DNA of 26,618 nucleotides from an uncultured Paenibacillus sp. (GCA_937895345.1 CALAWP010000015.1:1-26618); one strand, 5' to 3'. Positions 6,935 to 15,813 are shown, counted from the first letter of the stretch. The notes: generated by a model not told the origin, from the letters alone. Numbers and translations are program-made.

Positions 6935-9166
6935 TTAATTCGCATGCTTGCGATATTCGCTCGGCGTTACGCCGGCCAGCCGTTTAAATGCGCGGTTAAA
7001 CGAATAATAATGCAAATAACCGACCGTTCCCGCAATTTCCTGTATGGGATGATCCGTTTCCTGCAGCAAACTTTTCGCTTTTTCGACCCGGATCCGGGTC
7101 ACGTAATCGACGAAGTTTTCCCCGAACTCGTCCTTGAACAAGCGGCTCAAATGACTTTGATGCAAGCCGAGCTGCTCGCTGAGCAATCCGAGGGACAGCT
7201 CGGGACAATCGTAGTTGCCTTCCACGTACTCCTTCGCCTGCTTGGCGATGCCTTGGCTGCTCCGTTCGGAACGCAGCTTCTCCATCGCCGCCATCGAGCC
7301 GCTCATCGCGCGCAGGCACCGTTCCTTCAGCTCATCCAGCGATTCGAACTGCCGCAGCGCCATATTCATCTCTTCCGCCGCCTCGTCCCAGGCCCGGATG
7401 TAGGAGGACGGCATGCCGGACAGCTCCTGCGTAATGTGATACATCATGTAGTGGAGCATATTGACGGTATCCCGGCGCACATACATCTGCCGCTTGAGCT
7501 CTTCCATCCATTGGACGAACCGTTCTTCCCACGCCGGGTCGCGCTGCTTGAAGCTTTCGGCAATGGCGCGAATCGTCCGCAAATGACCGAAGGCGGCCTG
7601 ATCTCCCTCCTCTTCCGGCGATTTGGACGCAATCACCTTGTTGCAGCCGGCGGCCGCCTTGCAGGAGAGCGCGTGCTCCGCCTGCTCCCGCGACTTGGGA
7701 ATATCCGCAGACGCTTCGGCAACCCCGCCGATGCCGACCGTGACGGTATGGTCCAAATGGCTGTCCACCCATTGGCGCAGCTGCTCGCACAGGCTGTACA
7801 CTTGCCCGTCCGCTTCGTTCGGCTGCTCGTCTTCCTTCGCCAGCACGGCCAGCCTGCCGCTGTCGAGCCACTCGTGCCATACCGCGATGCCGCGTTCCTC
7901 GGCCAGCTCCTTCAGCGCTCCGCCAATGACATATTTGATCAGATATTGGTCCCTGGAATTATACGTTTCGCAAAAGGATGCGTACTTGTCGATTTCCACG
8001 ATGGCCACGCGAATCCGGGAAAGCGTTTCCGGAAAACCTTCCGGCTGTCGGTCCTGCTCGTCCGCAATGTCTCCCCCCGGCCTGCCGCCTATTAATTCCA
8101 TAAAATATTGTTTTCTCCGAAAAAGCGAATTCTCCTGTCTGACATCGTGAAATTGGGTGGCAAGCTCGATCAGATGGTCGACAGCCTTGTCCATAAAGCG
8201 GGGATGGGCGCTGACCATATCCGGAAGCTCTTTCGATTTTACCTTGAAATATCGGGATAGGACCGTCATCGCATTGTCGATCGGCAGCGTATACCGGCGG
8301 GCCGCCACGACCATAATGACCGTCAGCAATACAATTACGGCCGCTCCGAGCGGCATCCAGCCGTCGTTGATCGACTTGAGAAGCGAATAATGATAATGTC
8401 CGCTAATGGCATGCTGAATGTCCCAGCCCAAATAATCGGAGCTTGCCGAAGCGATCGGTTCCTTGGATCCCGGCTCCTCCTGACTGGAGACAAGCAGACG
8501 CCCTTCCCCGTCGTAAACGGAAGTGAAGCTCATATTTTGCGTATTCATCGATTGGACCAGCTTCTCCAGCGCCGGAACGGATACGTTGACGATCAGATAG
8601 CCTCTCGTCTTGGCCAGCAGCGGTCCCGTCTTGACCAGCGTCACCACATTGCCCGCGTGAGTCTGCGACGGATACGCCTTGTACGAGCGAGCCCCCGTCC
8701 ACGCGTTGGGCGATGTCCGCTCCGCAAGCTTCTCTACGAAAGCCCGGTCGCCAAACGCATCAAGCGATGTCGCCAAGCTGTTGCTTAAAATCCGGTCGTC
8801 CGCAATTCGGTACAAGTAGATCGAATCGATCAGCGATTCGTTGACGATCAAGCTTTTGAACCTTCGGGACAACCGGTACTCCAGCAAATATTCGGCGCCC
8901 TCGTCCTGCTCGTAACGTTGATACAGAAAGCTTTTGACGTCGTCGTTGTTTTGCAGCTCGCCGTGCGCGAGCCGGTCGATGCTTTGAAGGGAAGACTCCA
9001 GCGTCTGCTGCATAAACCGGGCGTAGTTTTCGCTGGAACGCGCCACATCCCGGCTCATCATCTGGTTGATCGTCATAAAAGACGCAAACAACAGGCTGAA
9101 TACCGCCAAATAAAAAATCGGCAAATAGGTGGAAAGCAGTCGGTTGAACCACGGTCTCTCCTTCAT
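6935..9166 (-). CDS. Transmembrane AraC-family sensor-regulator (YesS/LplR-like)
   Basis: The 743-residue protein contains a first membrane segment (LLSTYLPIFYLAVFSLLFA, about 8-30), a roughly 240-residue extracytoplasmic sensor region, and a second membrane segment (LGAAVIVLLTVIMVVAA, about 272-290). A cytoplasmic linker and a C-terminal AraC HTH (about 640-743) follow, with LSLGLLSEQLGLHQSHLSRLF and the second motif IQEIAGTVGYLHYYSFNRAF. This layout is typical of one-component regulators that control neighbouring carbohydrate ABC importers in Paenibacillaceae. I chose the ATG at 9164-9166 because GAGGTG lies 7 bases upstream; another ATG two codons earlier is too close to that site. It lies between the solute-binding protein and lyase genes and presumably activates this operon on sensing the sugar or the loaded binding protein. 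Confidence 0.88.
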   Translation of the reverse strand: MKERPWFNRLLSTYLPIFYLAVFSLLFASFMTINQMMSRDVARSSENYARFMQQTLESSLQSIDRLAHGELQNNDDVKSFLYQRYEQDEGAEYLLEYRLSRRFKSLIVNESLIDSIYLYRIADDRILSNSLATSLDAFGDRAFVEKLAERTSPNAWTGARSYKAYPSQTHAGNVVTLVKTGPLLAKTRGYLIVNVSVPALEKLVQSMNTQNMSFTSVYDGEGRLLVSSQEEPGSKEPIASASSDYLGWDIQHAISGHYHYSLLKSINDGWMPLGAAVIVLLTVIMVVAARRYTLPIDNAMTVLSRYFKVKSKELPDMVSAHPRFMDKAVDHLIELATQFHDVRQENSLFRRKQYFMELIGGRPGGDIADEQDRQPEGFPETLSRIRVAIVEIDKYASFCETYNSRDQYLIKYVIGGALKELAEERGIAVWHEWLDSGRLAVLAKEDEQPNEADGQVYSLCEQLRQWVDSHLDHTVTVGIGGVAEASADIPKSREQAEHALSCKAAAGCNKVIASKSPEEEGDQAAFGHLRTIRAIAESFKQRDPAWEERFVQWMEELKRQMYVRRDTVNMLHYMMYHITQELSGMPSSYIRAWDEAAEEMNMALRQFESLDELKERCLRAMSGSMAAMEKLRSERSSQGIAKQAKEYVEGNYDCPELSLGLLSEQLGLHQSHLSRLFKDEFGENFVDYVTRIRVEKAKSLLQETDHPIQEIAGTVGYLHYYSFNRAFKRLAGVTPSEYRKHAN

Positions 9167-9199
9167 GCCCATTCACCTCGCCCAAACGGAAATGATCCC

Positions 9200-9230
9200 G
9201 CCGTCGGCAAGCGCCTGGCTTGCCGACGGC
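9200..9230 (-). promoter_or_regulatory. Intercistronic 13-bp hairpin after the solute-binding protein gene
   Basis: A perfect inverted repeat (GCCGTCGGCAAGC / GCTTGCCGACGGC) with a 5-base loop lies between the solute-binding protein stop (9248) and the regulator start (9166). There is no T-run after it, so it is probably not a full terminator. Such stems often protect the 3' end of binding-protein mRNA and reduce expression of downstream genes. Confidence 0.7.
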
Positions 9231-9247
9231 AGGATGAAGCTTCGCAA

Positions 9248-10864
9248 CTAGAATTCCATCTCGTAAATATCTTCCGTAAAGACCCAAGTGTCTTTATTTT
9301 TCTCATACCAGTCGGCGTACCACTGCTCCAGCTTGCCGCCGTCCGACTTTTCCCACAGCGCCTTCGCGTCGGCTGCCGCCTGTTCGACGCTGTACCCGGT
9401 GCCGCTGACGATCGCTTTGGTCCACAAATCCGATACCGGCGTGTCGGCGTTGCTCGAAATGAATTGGATGTCGTCGGGAAGGCCCGGCTTATACAGCGTA
9501 AAGTCCCCGATCGGCCGATCTTTGGAAATATACAGGTCGTACGCTTCACGAAGCATGTCGTGCACTTCTTTGCCGAGCGGATCGGACTGATCCAGGTCGG
9601 CCAAATATTTGTCGTATTCGTTGATGATGTGCTGGCCGCCAAGCATGCGGAAATCGCCGAGCCAGCTTACTTCTTTTTCGTATTTGTCCTTGTCGAGCGT
9701 AACTTCGGTGTTGTTCTCGTATTTGAAATGGACGCCCTCCACGCCGTATTTCAACGTATGAATCGTCGATTCCTTGCTCATGAAATCGACATATTTCATC
9801 ACCGCTTCCGGATCCTTCGCCTTGGCGTTGATGACGCCCGTCATTTGAATCGGCGGGTTCGACATCGGACTGAACTGGCCGAACTGGCTGCGCGGAATGG
9901 CGATTACTTTCAGCTTGGCGCCCGGCACGTTTTTCTTCAGCGTTTCATAGTTGTTGTAGACTTGGACGACGTTGCCCATATAACCGAAGAGACCAAGCTT
10001 GCCTTGCAGGAAATCTTGAAGCGCTTTCTCTCCATTGTTATCGGTAAGATAATCTTTGTCAACCAATCCTTCGTCGAACAGTCGTTTTTTGTAGGCGACC
10101 GCCGCTTCGACCCTTTCCCAGTCCTTGATCAGCTTGCCGTCTTCGATGACCATGCCCGTGTTCTGGAACATGAAGTCGATCCATTGGCTGCCGCTCAAGT
10201 TGGTGCCGAGCGTATCCGCCTTGCCGTTGTCGTCCGGGTCTCGCGTCACAAACGCTTTCATCACCTCGAACGCTTCCTCCGCCGTTTCCGGCACATCCAA
10301 GTCGAGCGCCTCCAGCCAATCCTCGCGTATGAACAGGAACGTTCCCGGAATAAAGCCCAATACCCGTCCGAACTCGTAAAGCTTGCCGTCTTCCTTGGTG
10401 CCGAGCGTGCGGAGCACGGGAAATTGCTCCAACAGCTGCTTGTATTCGACGCTGTGCTGTTCAATGAGGTCGTCAAGCGGAATGATTTGCTTCTGGGCGT
10501 ACAATTGATTGCGGAAGGCGTTGTCGTATTCCAGAATCAAATCCGGGGCGTCGCCCGCCGCCAGTAGCGAATTGTATTTGGCCACGGCTTCCCAGCGCGG
10601 AACGGGAATATAGTTGACCTTGATCGTTTCGTTGATCCAATCCGTCCACAAGTTTTTGTCGGCTGTGCCGATTTCCGGCGGTATGTTGCCCCTGTCGTAC
10701 ATCGAAACCGTAATGGGCGCGGACGGCTTGGACGAATCCTCCTTGCCGCCTTCGGACGTCCGTTGCGATCCGTTGGAGCCCCCCGAGCATGCCGACAGCA
10801 GCATGCTTCCTGCAAGCAGCGTCAGCGCTCCGGCGCGCAACGCTTTTCTTTTGGTTTTTTCCAC
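9248..10864 (-). CDS. Lipoprotein extracellular solute-binding protein (LplA-like)
   Basis: The 538-residue protein is a family 1 solute-binding protein of the large LplA/YtcQ class found in Paenibacillus polysaccharide importers. The N-terminus is a lipoprotein signal: KRK, a hydrophobic stretch (ALTLLAGSMLL) and the lipobox LSAC with lipidated Cys26, followed by a Gly/Ser-rich tether. The mature part shows typical features such as APDLILEYD (about 104-112), GFIPGTFLFIREDWLEALDL and VPETAEEAFEVMKAF. It is anchored on the outer face of the membrane and hands oligosaccharides to the two permeases encoded just upstream. The start is a GTG (10862-10864) with GGGAGG eight bases before it. The ligand cannot be predicted; the downstream heparinase-like lyase suggests uronic-acid oligosaccharides. 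Confidence 0.92.
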   Translation of the reverse strand: MEKTKRKALRAGALTLLAGSMLLSACSGGSNGSQRTSEGGKEDSSKPSAPITVSMYDRGNIPPEIGTADKNLWTDWINETIKVNYIPVPRWEAVAKYNSLLAAGDAPDLILEYDNAFRNQLYAQKQIIPLDDLIEQHSVEYKQLLEQFPVLRTLGTKEDGKLYEFGRVLGFIPGTFLFIREDWLEALDLDVPETAEEAFEVMKAFVTRDPDDNGKADTLGTNLSGSQWIDFMFQNTGMVIEDGKLIKDWERVEAAVAYKKRLFDEGLVDKDYLTDNNGEKALQDFLQGKLGLFGYMGNVVQVYNNYETLKKNVPGAKLKVIAIPRSQFGQFSPMSNPPIQMTGVINAKAKDPEAVMKYVDFMSKESTIHTLKYGVEGVHFKYENNTEVTLDKDKYEKEVSWLGDFRMLGGQHIINEYDKYLADLDQSDPLGKEVHDMLREAYDLYISKDRPIGDFTLYKPGLPDDIQFISSNADTPVSDLWTKAIVSGTGYSVEQAAADAKALWEKSDGGKLEQWYADWYEKNKDTWVFTEDIYEMEF

Positions 10865-10906
10865 TGCGTTAACCTCCCTTTTTCATTTGCAATCCTGAAC
10901 ATGGCG

Positions 10907-11782
10907 TTACCCTTTGACCGAACCGATCAGCATCCCTTTAATAAAGTACTTTTGCAGCAGAGGGTATACGATCAGCATCGGGACAACCATGACGATAACG
11001 CCTGCCGATCGAATCGATACCGGCGTAATCGTGCTGAAATCCTCCGGCGACAAAAATCCGATTTCCTGCAGCAGCGACTGGCTTTGGATCATCTGCTGCA
11101 CAAGCACGGCCAAATTATGTTTGTCCGGCGAATTGATAAACAGCAAGACGTTAAAGAACGAGTTCCAATGGCCAACGCCGTAAAATAACCCCAGCGCCGC
11201 CAGCACCGGCAGCGACAGCGGGAGAAAGATGCGCAGCAGCAGCTTCCACTCCCCGCACCCGTCCATGCGCGCGGCCTCCACCAGCTCCCCCGGAATGCCG
11301 AGGAAGAAGGTTCTCATAACAAGCATGTTGTAGACGCTGACCAGGCCCGGAAGCCAGAGGGCGCCGTAACTGTCGATCAGCCCCAGCGATTTGACGAGCA
11401 AGTAGCCCGGAATCATCCCGCCGGAAAACAGCATCGTAAAAACGATCGCCAGCGTCAGCCATGACCGGCCGTACATATAGCTCCGCGAGAGCGGGTATGC
11501 GCTTAAGACGGTAAACAACAAGTTTAACCCGGTGCCGACTAACGTAATGACCACGCTGTTGACAAACGCCGGCCAAATTCGGGTGCCGACGAACAACTTC
11601 TCGTACGCGATGCTCGTAAATTCGACCGGCCATAAGGAGACAAGCCCCGTATCGATCGCCGATTGGCTGCTGAACGATACCGCGATCAGATGAACCATCG
11701 GCAGCACGCAGCTTAAAGCGAACAGCCCCAGCAACGTATAGATGATCCCGTAAAACCATTTATCGCCCCAAGATATTTTCAT
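10907..11782 (-). CDS. Carbohydrate ABC transporter permease (LplC/YtcP-like)
   Basis: The 291-residue inner-membrane permease is of the MalG/LplC type with about six membrane spans; the first is IIYTLLGLFALSCVLPMVHLIAV (about 12-35). The EAA loop that contacts the ATPase is visible as ELVEAARMDGCGEWKLLLRIF (about 185-205, seen in two halves), followed by PLSLPVLAALGLF. LplC-type features include the N-terminal GDKWFY and the C-terminal PLLQKYFIKGMLIGSVKG. It pairs with the LplB-like permease encoded 18 bp upstream. No ATPase gene is present in this operon, as is usual for this class, where a shared MsmX-type ATPase elsewhere serves several importers. The start ATG has a weak GGGTGA site. Confidence 0.92.
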   Translation of the reverse strand: MKISWGDKWFYGIIYTLLGLFALSCVLPMVHLIAVSFSSQSAIDTGLVSLWPVEFTSIAYEKLFVGTRIWPAFVNSVVITLVGTGLNLLFTVLSAYPLSRSYMYGRSWLTLAIVFTMLFSGGMIPGYLLVKSLGLIDSYGALWLPGLVSVYNMLVMRTFFLGIPGELVEAARMDGCGEWKLLLRIFLPLSLPVLAALGLFYGVGHWNSFFNVLLFINSPDKHNLAVLVQQMIQSQSLLQEIGFLSPEDFSTITPVSIRSAGVIVMVVPMLIVYPLLQKYFIKGMLIGSVKG

Positions 11783-11800
11783 TCCGATTCACCCGCCCTG

Positions 11801-12751
11801 CTACCATAATCCGTTGTCGTATCGTCTGGCGATGCTGTTGGCGGTCAGTACGAGCACCAGGCCGACCAGAGATTCGAACAACCCGAGCGCGGTGGCGATG
11901 CTGAAGCGGCCCGCCCCGATGCCCGATTTGTAATTCCAAGTCGAGATGACTTCGGAGATCGACGATACGACCGAGTTTTGCAATACATAGACTTGGTCGA
12001 AGCCCACTTCCATAATATTGCCGATCGACAAGATCATCAGAATGAATATAACCGGACGAATCGCCGGGAGAGAAATATGCCACATCTGACGCCACTTGTT
12101 TGCGCCGTCCAGCGACGACGCCTCGTAAAGGGACGTATCCACCGATGAAAGCGCTGCCAAATAAATGATAGCCCCCCAGCCGGCTCCCTTCCATATGCCC
12201 GATCCTATAAATATCGCCATCCACGATTCCGGATTGTATAGAAACGCAAACGTTTCTCCGGTCAGCCTCTCGACGACGGCGTTCACGATGCCGGTTCTTT
12301 GGGCAAAAATAGTGGCGATTAATCCTCCGATGATGACCCAGTTCAAAAAATGCGGCAAAAATACGGCCGTCTGAACCGCCTTCTTGTACCATCGGCTTCT
12401 GACCTCATGAATCAACAGCGCTACAAGGATCGGAAAAGGAAACCCGATGACCAATTGCAGCACGCTCAGCACGAACGTATTGCGCAGCACGTTCTGCATA
12501 TTCGGATTGGTAAAGATCAGCTTGAAGTTGTCGAAGCCCGCCCACGGACTGCCCCAAATGCCGTCCGTAAAATTATAATGTTTGAACGCGATCATCAATC
12601 CGCCCATTGGCGCGTACTTAAATACCGCAAAATAGACGATGACCGGGATAAACATGATATACAAGGGCACGTTCATCCGCAGTCGTTGACGATCCCACTT
12701 GCTCCTGCCCGAGCTTGCCGCTTTGGGCGTATCGACGGGACCCGCATGCAA
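11801..12751 (-). CDS. Carbohydrate ABC transporter permease (LplB-like)
   Basis: The 316-residue permease of the LplB/UgpA type is the first gene of the operon. It has an N-terminal cytoplasmic tail, then MNVPLYIMFIPVIVYFAVF (about 26-45) and the LplB signature KYAPMGGLMIAFKHYNF. The EAA loop is YEASSLDGANKWRQMWHISL (about 213-232), and there are six predicted spans. It forms the membrane channel with the LplC-like protein. The start is TTG at 12749-12751, chosen for the GGAGG nine bases upstream; a nearby ATG is out of frame. A -10 box (TATAAT) lies about 27 bases upstream of the start. Its distance from the preceding gene block marks this as the operon head. Confidence 0.92.
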   Translation of the reverse strand: MHAGPVDTPKAASSGRSKWDRQRLRMNVPLYIMFIPVIVYFAVFKYAPMGGLMIAFKHYNFTDGIWGSPWAGFDNFKLIFTNPNMQNVLRNTFVLSVLQLVIGFPFPILVALLIHEVRSRWYKKAVQTAVFLPHFLNWVIIGGLIATIFAQRTGIVNAVVERLTGETFAFLYNPESWMAIFIGSGIWKGAGWGAIIYLAALSSVDTSLYEASSLDGANKWRQMWHISLPAIRPVIFILMILSIGNIMEVGFDQVYVLQNSVVSSISEVISTWNYKSGIGAGRFSIATALGLFESLVGLVLVLTANSIARRYDNGLW

Positions 12752-12777
12752 TCGAAGCCACCTCCTTTGCCTGTCGG

Positions 12778-12783
12778 ATTATA
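12778..12783 (-). promoter_or_regulatory. Probable -10 box of the polysaccharide operon promoter
   Basis: A perfect TATAAT on the minus strand lies 13 bases before the GGAGG of the first permease gene. No good -35 hexamer is found at 16-18 bases upstream (GCATGT at 17), consistent with a promoter that depends on an activator such as the operon's AraC-type regulator. Confidence 0.5.
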
Positions 12784-12930
12784 ATGGCTGCAGCCAATTT
12801 ACATGCTAGTAAACTTGCAGCGTCCGTTCAAGAAGCCATTTTTAGCGCAACGCACATTTTTTGACCGGCGCCGCTCACGGCCTGACGGGCAAGCGGAGCG
12901 TGCAAATATGGTGAGGAGGCGTCAAAAAAA

Positions 12931-12967
12931 GTGCGGCCGCGCGCATCGTTCATGCGCACGGCCGCAC
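12931..12967 (-). terminator. Terminator of the TetR/ABC-2 operon
   Basis: A long GC-rich stem (GTGCGGCCG and GCGCAT pairing with ATGCGC and CGGCCGCAC, one bulge/mismatch, small loop) is followed on the minus strand by TTTTTTT. It starts 8 bases after the tetR-like stop codon. Confidence 0.9.
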
Positions 12968-12974
12968 TTTGCCG

Positions 12975-13562
12975 CTAATCGGCTGCTTGCAGCCCATGCA
13001 TAATAAATTCCGTCAGATCGGCGATCAATTCCTCCGTCGTTTGAACTTCCTCCTGCATCACTTGCCAATATTTCCGCGTCCTGTAGAACAGCAGCGTGCC
13101 GATGACGGACATAAAGGCGGTATCGAGCGAGCGAAAGCGGAACAGTCCTTGCTCCTTCCCTTCCGCCAGCCACTTGCGAAGCAGCTGCCAGGTCGGCATA
13201 ACATAAGCGGCGATCGTCTCGATCCGCGGCGAATCCATCATAATCTCCTGCTGGATAATGCGGATCAGCTCCGGCTCCCTCTCCCGGAACTTCGTCACTT
13301 CGGCAATGAGAAGCTTCAAGCCGGCAACCGGATCCAAGCCGGCATCGACCTCCATCACCTGACGGGCCGGATAATAGTGCCCGATGACCGAAGCGAACAA
13401 ATTTTCTTTGCCGCCAAAATAATAAGAGACCAGCGCGGCGTTGGCTCCCGCATCGTCGCATATTTGCCGGACGGAGGCGCCGTCGTAGCCTTGCTCCGCA
13501 AACCGCCTCTTGGCCGCCCGCAATATCCGCAGCTTGATGTCCGTTTCCTCGGATGGGACCAT
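12975..13562 (-). CDS. TetR family transcriptional regulator
   Basis: The N-terminal HTH is clear: ILRAAKRRFAEQGYDGASV then RQICDDAGANAALVSYYFGGKENLF (about residues 10-55 of the 195-residue form), the canonical TetR pattern. The C-terminal ligand-binding domain contains EPELIRIIQQEIMMDSPRIE. I chose ATG 13560-13562, one base after the stop of the upstream membrane-protein gene and behind a GGGGCG-like site. In-frame TTG (13592) and ATG (13580) starts overlapping the upstream gene are possible but lack ribosome binding sites. The gene is the second in a two-gene unit with an ABC-2-type membrane protein, so it probably represses its own operon through the two palindromes near 14798-14822. The inducer is unknown. 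Confidence 0.88.
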   Translation of the reverse strand: MVPSEETDIKLRILRAAKRRFAEQGYDGASVRQICDDAGANAALVSYYFGGKENLFASVIGHYYPARQVMEVDAGLDPVAGLKLLIAEVTKFREREPELIRIIQQEIMMDSPRIETIAAYVMPTWQLLRKWLAEGKEQGLFRFRSLDTAFMSVIGTLLFYRTRKYWQVMQEEVQTTEELIADLTEFIMHGLQAAD

Positions 13563-13563
13563 C

Positions 13564-14733
13564 TTATTCGCCCCGCCCATTGCGGCCTGCAATGACCGCT
13601 TGCGGCTGTCTTGCCGTCATCCCTTTCAAACCGACCGCCGCAGCGCTGACGACAAGCGCAATCGCTCCGATCAGGCATAACGCCAACGCATCTCCGCCGA
13701 CGCCGGGACCGCCGAACAGGATGTTCATGTTGCCGTCGACCGCGTACGCCGCCGGCGTCAGCGCGCCAAGCTTGGCGTAGAAATCGGACAGCAGCTCGCG
13801 GGGAACCATCGCTCCGGACGATACAAGCTGCACCGACAGCAGCATAATGTTGAAGAGCATGCCGCCCAGACCGAACAGGTAGAGGAACATCTGCGACACG
13901 AACATAAAGACAAGCACGAACAGCAGCTGGAAAAGCCACATCTTCATAAATCCGCCCTCGATTTGTCCTCCCAACGCCGCCAGCAGCGTCGAACCTACGA
14001 GAGACGTCAAGACGGCGGCTCCCGCCGTCACGAGTGCGCGGGCGGCGAAGCGCGGCCACCGGCCCGTCTGGGCTTGGATCGCCATCGACGATTGTTCGAA
14101 GTTCATGCCCATAATCATCGCGCCTACATAAGAAGCCAGCACCATCATCATCGGCACCATTTGATTGTTCATCCCTTGTACGGGATTGGAGCTTTCTATA
14201 TTTGCAGTCACGCGCTCCGTCAGCCCGACCGAGTACGCCGCCGCCTGCTGCTCCGGCATATGCAGGTTCGTCAGCACCGCCTCAATTCCTATGGCCGATG
14301 CTTGCCGGTTCGCCTCGGCCGCAATTTGCGAAGCCGCCCCGGTCATCACGCTTTTGATCATGGCCGGATTGGATTCGTTGACCAGAAACTGAAGGGCTGC
14401 CTTCGATTCCGGATTGCCGGCCGTTTCGACGAACCGGGCGGGAATATGAACGACCATCTGCACTTCGCGTTCGTTCAGCATTGTACGGGCCGCTTCCAGG
14501 GACGGCTCTCTCACGACGTCAAACGGCAGCGTCTGCGTCAAATTGGCCGCTATCGCTTCCCCCGTCTCCGCGTCTTCGTTCACGACCGCCACGCGCAGCT
14601 GATCCGTTCGTTCGGTGACGCCGTCGTAAGCGGTCATCCAGATTACAGAAAAAATAATTTGGAACATTAAAGCCGAGACGATACCCACCAATGTCGTCGG
14701 CCTCTTTACAAAAGCTTGCAATGATTGTTTCAT
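13564..14733 (-). CDS. ABC-2 / YhgE-Pip-type membrane protein
   Basis: The 389-residue integral membrane protein has the ABC-2-type (SNG1/YhgE-like) layout: an N-terminal span (TLVGIVSALMFQIIFSVIW, about 13-31), a roughly 150-residue outside domain containing LRVAVVNEDAETGEAIAANL, then five or more spans in the C-terminal half (for example MVPMMMVLASYVGAMIMGM and FQLLFVLVFMFVSQMFLYLFG). Such proteins export drugs, lipids or toxins, or act as phage-infection-type proteins; no ATPase gene is beside it. ATG 14731-14733 was chosen because GGAG precedes it by 8 bases, whereas an upstream in-frame codon adds a polar tail. A TetR regulator follows directly, typical of inducible efflux units. The substrate is unknown. 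Confidence 0.75.
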   Translation of the reverse strand: MKQSLQAFVKRPTTLVGIVSALMFQIIFSVIWMTAYDGVTERTDQLRVAVVNEDAETGEAIAANLTQTLPFDVVREPSLEAARTMLNEREVQMVVHIPARFVETAGNPESKAALQFLVNESNPAMIKSVMTGAASQIAAEANRQASAIGIEAVLTNLHMPEQQAAAYSVGLTERVTANIESSNPVQGMNNQMVPMMMVLASYVGAMIMGMNFEQSSMAIQAQTGRWPRFAARALVTAGAAVLTSLVGSTLLAALGGQIEGGFMKMWLFQLLFVLVFMFVSQMFLYLFGLGGMLFNIMLLSVQLVSSGAMVPRELLSDFYAKLGALTPAAYAVDGNMNILFGGPGVGGDALALCLIGAIALVVSAAAVGLKGMTARQPQAVIAGRNGRGE

Positions 14734-14797
14734 CGGTTTCTCTCCTCTCTCTCTCCGGCACCTCATTCCGCCGTTTTCGGCGGCCGGGATCCGCGTT

Positions 14798-14822
14798 AAA
14801 CAATCGTTTAAAACGATCGTTT
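14798..14822. promoter_or_regulatory. Two tandem palindromic operators, probably for the TetR regulator
   Basis: AAACAATCGTTT (14798-14809) and the perfect 12-bp palindrome AAACGATCGTTT (14811-14822) lie one base apart, directly downstream of the -10 box of the membrane-protein/TetR operon. The position is where a repressor would block RNA polymerase. Assignment to the adjacent TetR protein is inference. Confidence 0.7.
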
Positions 14823-14824
14823 AA

Positions 14825-14854
14825 ATTATCCCTCTCACAACCATGTTTTGTCAA
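14825..14854 (-). promoter_or_regulatory. Sigma-A promoter of the ABC-2/TetR operon
   Basis: Read on the minus strand, TTGACA (14849-14854) and GATAAT (14825-14830) are 18 bases apart. The palindromic operators overlap the expected start of transcription. Confidence 0.8.
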
Positions 14855-14902
14855 CTGCAATGTTTGCGGCCATTTTGTACCGAGCGTCTCTGCATATAAA
14901 AA

Positions 14903-14929
14903 GCCTTCCGGCCGCAAAGGCCGAAAGGC
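14903..14929 (-). terminator. Terminator after tatC
   Basis: A stem of 11 bp with one mismatch (GCCTTTCGGCC / GGCCGGAAGGC on the minus strand) is followed by TTTTTATA. It lies 16 bases after the tatC stop and closes the operon of region 14945-18750. Confidence 0.88.
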
Positions 14930-14944
14930 GTCGTCGAAAGGATG

Positions 14945-15745
14945 TCAAGCCTCGTTCTCCGCCCATTTGGCGTCGGCGGCCAGTTGTTTCTTGTATACGA
15001 GACCGGACATAAATACGCTGACCTCGTACAGGCACACTAGCGGAATGATGACGAGAATATCCGAGATAAAGTCCGGAGGCGTAATCATGACGCCGATGAC
15101 GGCCATGATGAAATACGCCAGCCGCCGCATCTTGCGCAGCCGGACCGGGTTGACGATTCGGATCGCCGTGAGAAACATAATGAGCAGCGGCAGCTCGAAC
15201 AGCAGCGAAATTGGAATCAAAATGCTGAACATAAACGAAAAGTATTGCGCGATGCCGTACGTTTCCTCCAGATTCAAATGACTGGCGACGGTTCTCGTAA
15301 AATGAAAGGCGAGAGGAAACACGACAAAGTAGGAGAATGCCAGCCCGGCCAAAAACATGAGCAGCGCAAACGGCACATACTTCAGCGCGGACTTTTGTTC
15401 ATGGGGGCGAAGCGCCGGTTTGACGAACGCCCACAGCTGGTAGGCGATGTACGGCAATGTAATGATCAGCGCGATGACGAATGCGAATTTCATATACATG
15501 CCGATGCCGTCCCACAGATTGAACGTGTGCAGTTCGATCGTGTTGGCCGGCTTCCGGCTCATCAGAAAGCTATAGGCGGGCTCCGCCACGGCTACGCCCA
15601 GCGCAAGCCCCAGCACAAGCACGACCAATATATAAATGACCCGTTTGCGGAGCTCCCCTACGTGCTCCAGCAGCGGCATCAGCCCTTCCTCGCTTGTCCG
15701 GCGCCGGCCGGCTGCCGAGCGCGGCCTTTGTTCTGTACTAGCCAT
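14945..15745 (-). CDS. tatC: Twin-arginine translocase subunit TatC
   Basis: TatC is the membrane receptor that recognises twin-arginine signal peptides and, with TatA, exports folded proteins. The 266-residue product shows the family's MPLLEHVGELRKRVIYILVV (about 23-42), the conserved LWAFVKPALRPHEQKSAL (about 104-121), FSYFVVFPLAFHFT and six spans, with GVMITPPDFISDILVIIPL near the end. The start ATG is preceded by GGAGGG at about 13 bases. It lies 68 bp downstream of tatA. The adjacency with molybdenum cofactor genes makes sense because many molybdoenzymes leave by this route. Confidence 0.97.
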   Translation of the reverse strand: MASTEQRPRSAAGRRRTSEEGLMPLLEHVGELRKRVIYILVVLVLGLALGVAVAEPAYSFLMSRKPANTIELHTFNLWDGIGMYMKFAFVIALIITLPYIAYQLWAFVKPALRPHEQKSALKYVPFALLMFLAGLAFSYFVVFPLAFHFTRTVASHLNLEETYGIAQYFSFMFSILIPISLLFELPLLIMFLTAIRIVNPVRLRKMRRLAYFIMAVIGVMITPPDFISDILVIIPLVCLYEVSVFMSGLVYKKQLAADAKWAENEA

Positions 15746-15813
15746 AAACGTCTAAACGCCCTCCCTCTGCAGCTGTTCCTGCCAATCCCCGATCAAGAAA
15801 AAAGCGGGCCCGC

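Noticed and set aside
8918..10567. 549-residue plus-strand frame opposite the regulator and solute-binding protein genes
   Set aside because: Antisense to two well-supported genes, no recognisable domain and no start signal.
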